Shown here: positions 13,552 through 14,043 of the stretch, in pieces
Position numbering within the stretch: position 1 is the stretch's first letter
Layout: every line of letters starts with the position of its first letter
NCBI GenBank assembly: GCA_946887085.1
Contig: CAMPKG010000048.1
Span: 1 to 14,043, forward strand
Direction of reading: 5' to 3'
Length of the DNA stretch: 14,043 nt
DNA from: an uncultured Sphingobacteriales bacterium
GTDB taxonomy: Bacteria > Bacteroidota > Bacteroidia > Chitinophagales > Chitinophagaceae
Program-made: the position numbers and the translations under genes
The notes under the pieces: generated by a model
What the model was told of the DNA's origin: nothing
Seen by the model: only the letters and a program-made list of their open reading frames with translations
The model's database searches: none

Positions 13552-14043
13552 TTATGTTTTAGATAACCCTTTATAATCCGATTTCAATTGCTTCAAGCCA
13601 TTGAAGAATGCTTTTGCCCAATAGTTACGGAAGCCGAAACCTCCTGCCTTGCCGGTGATACGATGTGTCAGCAATACTTTTTTGCTGCCCATATCAACAA
13701 AAGTCGCCCACATAGATGCCTGCTCCCTGTTCTTGCTCATTCCTTCAACGAAGAATACCAGGCCAATTCCTTTCTTTCGGTCAAAGTTATACTTCTTCAC
13801 CAGCGAGCTGATCTTATCCTCCGTAAGAAGCTGGTAAGACATATTATCGTCTGTAAAAAAATCGCCGTCTGTGATCTTTTCATTCATTCGATCAGTGACA
13901 TCAGTTGCATATTGCACTTCCATCCTGTGTACTGCATCGGCAACATTATACTTTGTTTTTTCCGTAACGAAGAGGTCATTCCACGACGGGAAGTACTTGT
14001 TCTTCATGTCAGTATTAGTGACATCGCCCGCATCTTTCCACTG
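13552..14043 (-). CDS. Protein of unknown function, 5'-truncated by the window edge
   Basis: The frame is open from the window edge at 14043 to a TAA at 13554-13552, giving at least 163 residues. An ATG at 14007 would give 151, but the 12 codons before it (starting QWKDAGDVTN) read on smoothly, so the true start, and any signal peptide, is probably outside. The conserved-looking core is GLVFFVEGMSKNREQASMWATFVDMGSKKVLLTHRITGKAGGFGFRNYWAKAF, with sequence of this style recalled from uncharacterised Bacteroidota proteins. No catalytic motif is evident, and no membrane helix lies in the visible part. It is followed after 3 bases by the thioesterase gene, so it belongs to the same operon. An exported or lipoprotein role is a guess only. 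Confidence 0.75.
   Translation of the reverse strand, partial: QWKDAGDVTNTDMKNKYFPSWNDLFVTEKTKYNVADAVHRMEVQYATDVTDRMNEKITDGDFFTDDNMSYQLLTEDKISSLVKKYNFDRKKGIGLVFFVEGMSKNREQASMWATFVDMGSKKVLLTHRITGKAGGFGFRNYWAKAFFNGLKQLKSDYKGLSKT

Overview
The window looks like chromosomal DNA of a Bacteroidota bacterium, probably from the Chitinophagaceae or a close relative. Three things point there: a secreted protein with a C-terminal type IX secretion (Por) sorting domain, start regions with little Shine-Dalgarno signal but TAnnTTTG-like -7 promoter elements, and the gene families present. No mobile element, CRISPR array, tRNA or rRNA was seen. Most of it reads as ordinary core genome.

Left part (1-3344, + strand): the last codons of a kynureninase gene and its terminator; a 703-residue exported VIT/VWA-like protein with a T9SS tail; a perfect 16-bp-stem terminator; then ribF (FMN/FAD synthesis). 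ribF converges on a two-gene minus-strand operon (5072-3341) of a DEDDy 3'-5' exonuclease and holA (DNA polymerase III delta). The stop codons of ribF and holA interlock. Divergent from the exonuclease is a single-pass membrane coiled-coil protein of unknown function (5123-6085), closed by another perfect hairpin terminator. A PhoB/PhoR-like two-component pair follows (6198-7949).

Middle: a 490-bp AT-rich gap (7950-8439) holds a perfect -7 promoter motif, a short hairpin, a doubtful 47-codon ORF and a C/G-rich palindrome. It leads into a tight + strand operon: an isocitrate dehydrogenase homologue, deoC, an exported SPOR-domain protein and an M20D amidohydrolase (8440-12002). The isocitrate dehydrogenase is the most unusual gene here. 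Compared with the E. coli and Bacillus enzymes it has Asn in place of the catalytic Lys and has replaced all five residues that bind the NADP 2'-phosphate, while the isocitrate and metal sites are intact.

Right part (14043-11999, minus strand): an incomplete gene of unknown function, a hotdog thioesterase with a TTG start and a ketosynthase with an intact Cys-His-His triad, packed end to end. This looks like the downstream end of a polyketide or fatty-acid-type cluster, possibly flexirubin or aryl polyene pigment, most of which lies outside the window. The ketosynthase and amidohydrolase stop codons also interlock.

No wholly new multi-gene system could be shown. The best candidates for follow-up are the altered isocitrate dehydrogenase, the transcribed-looking gap before it, and the pigment-like cluster edge.
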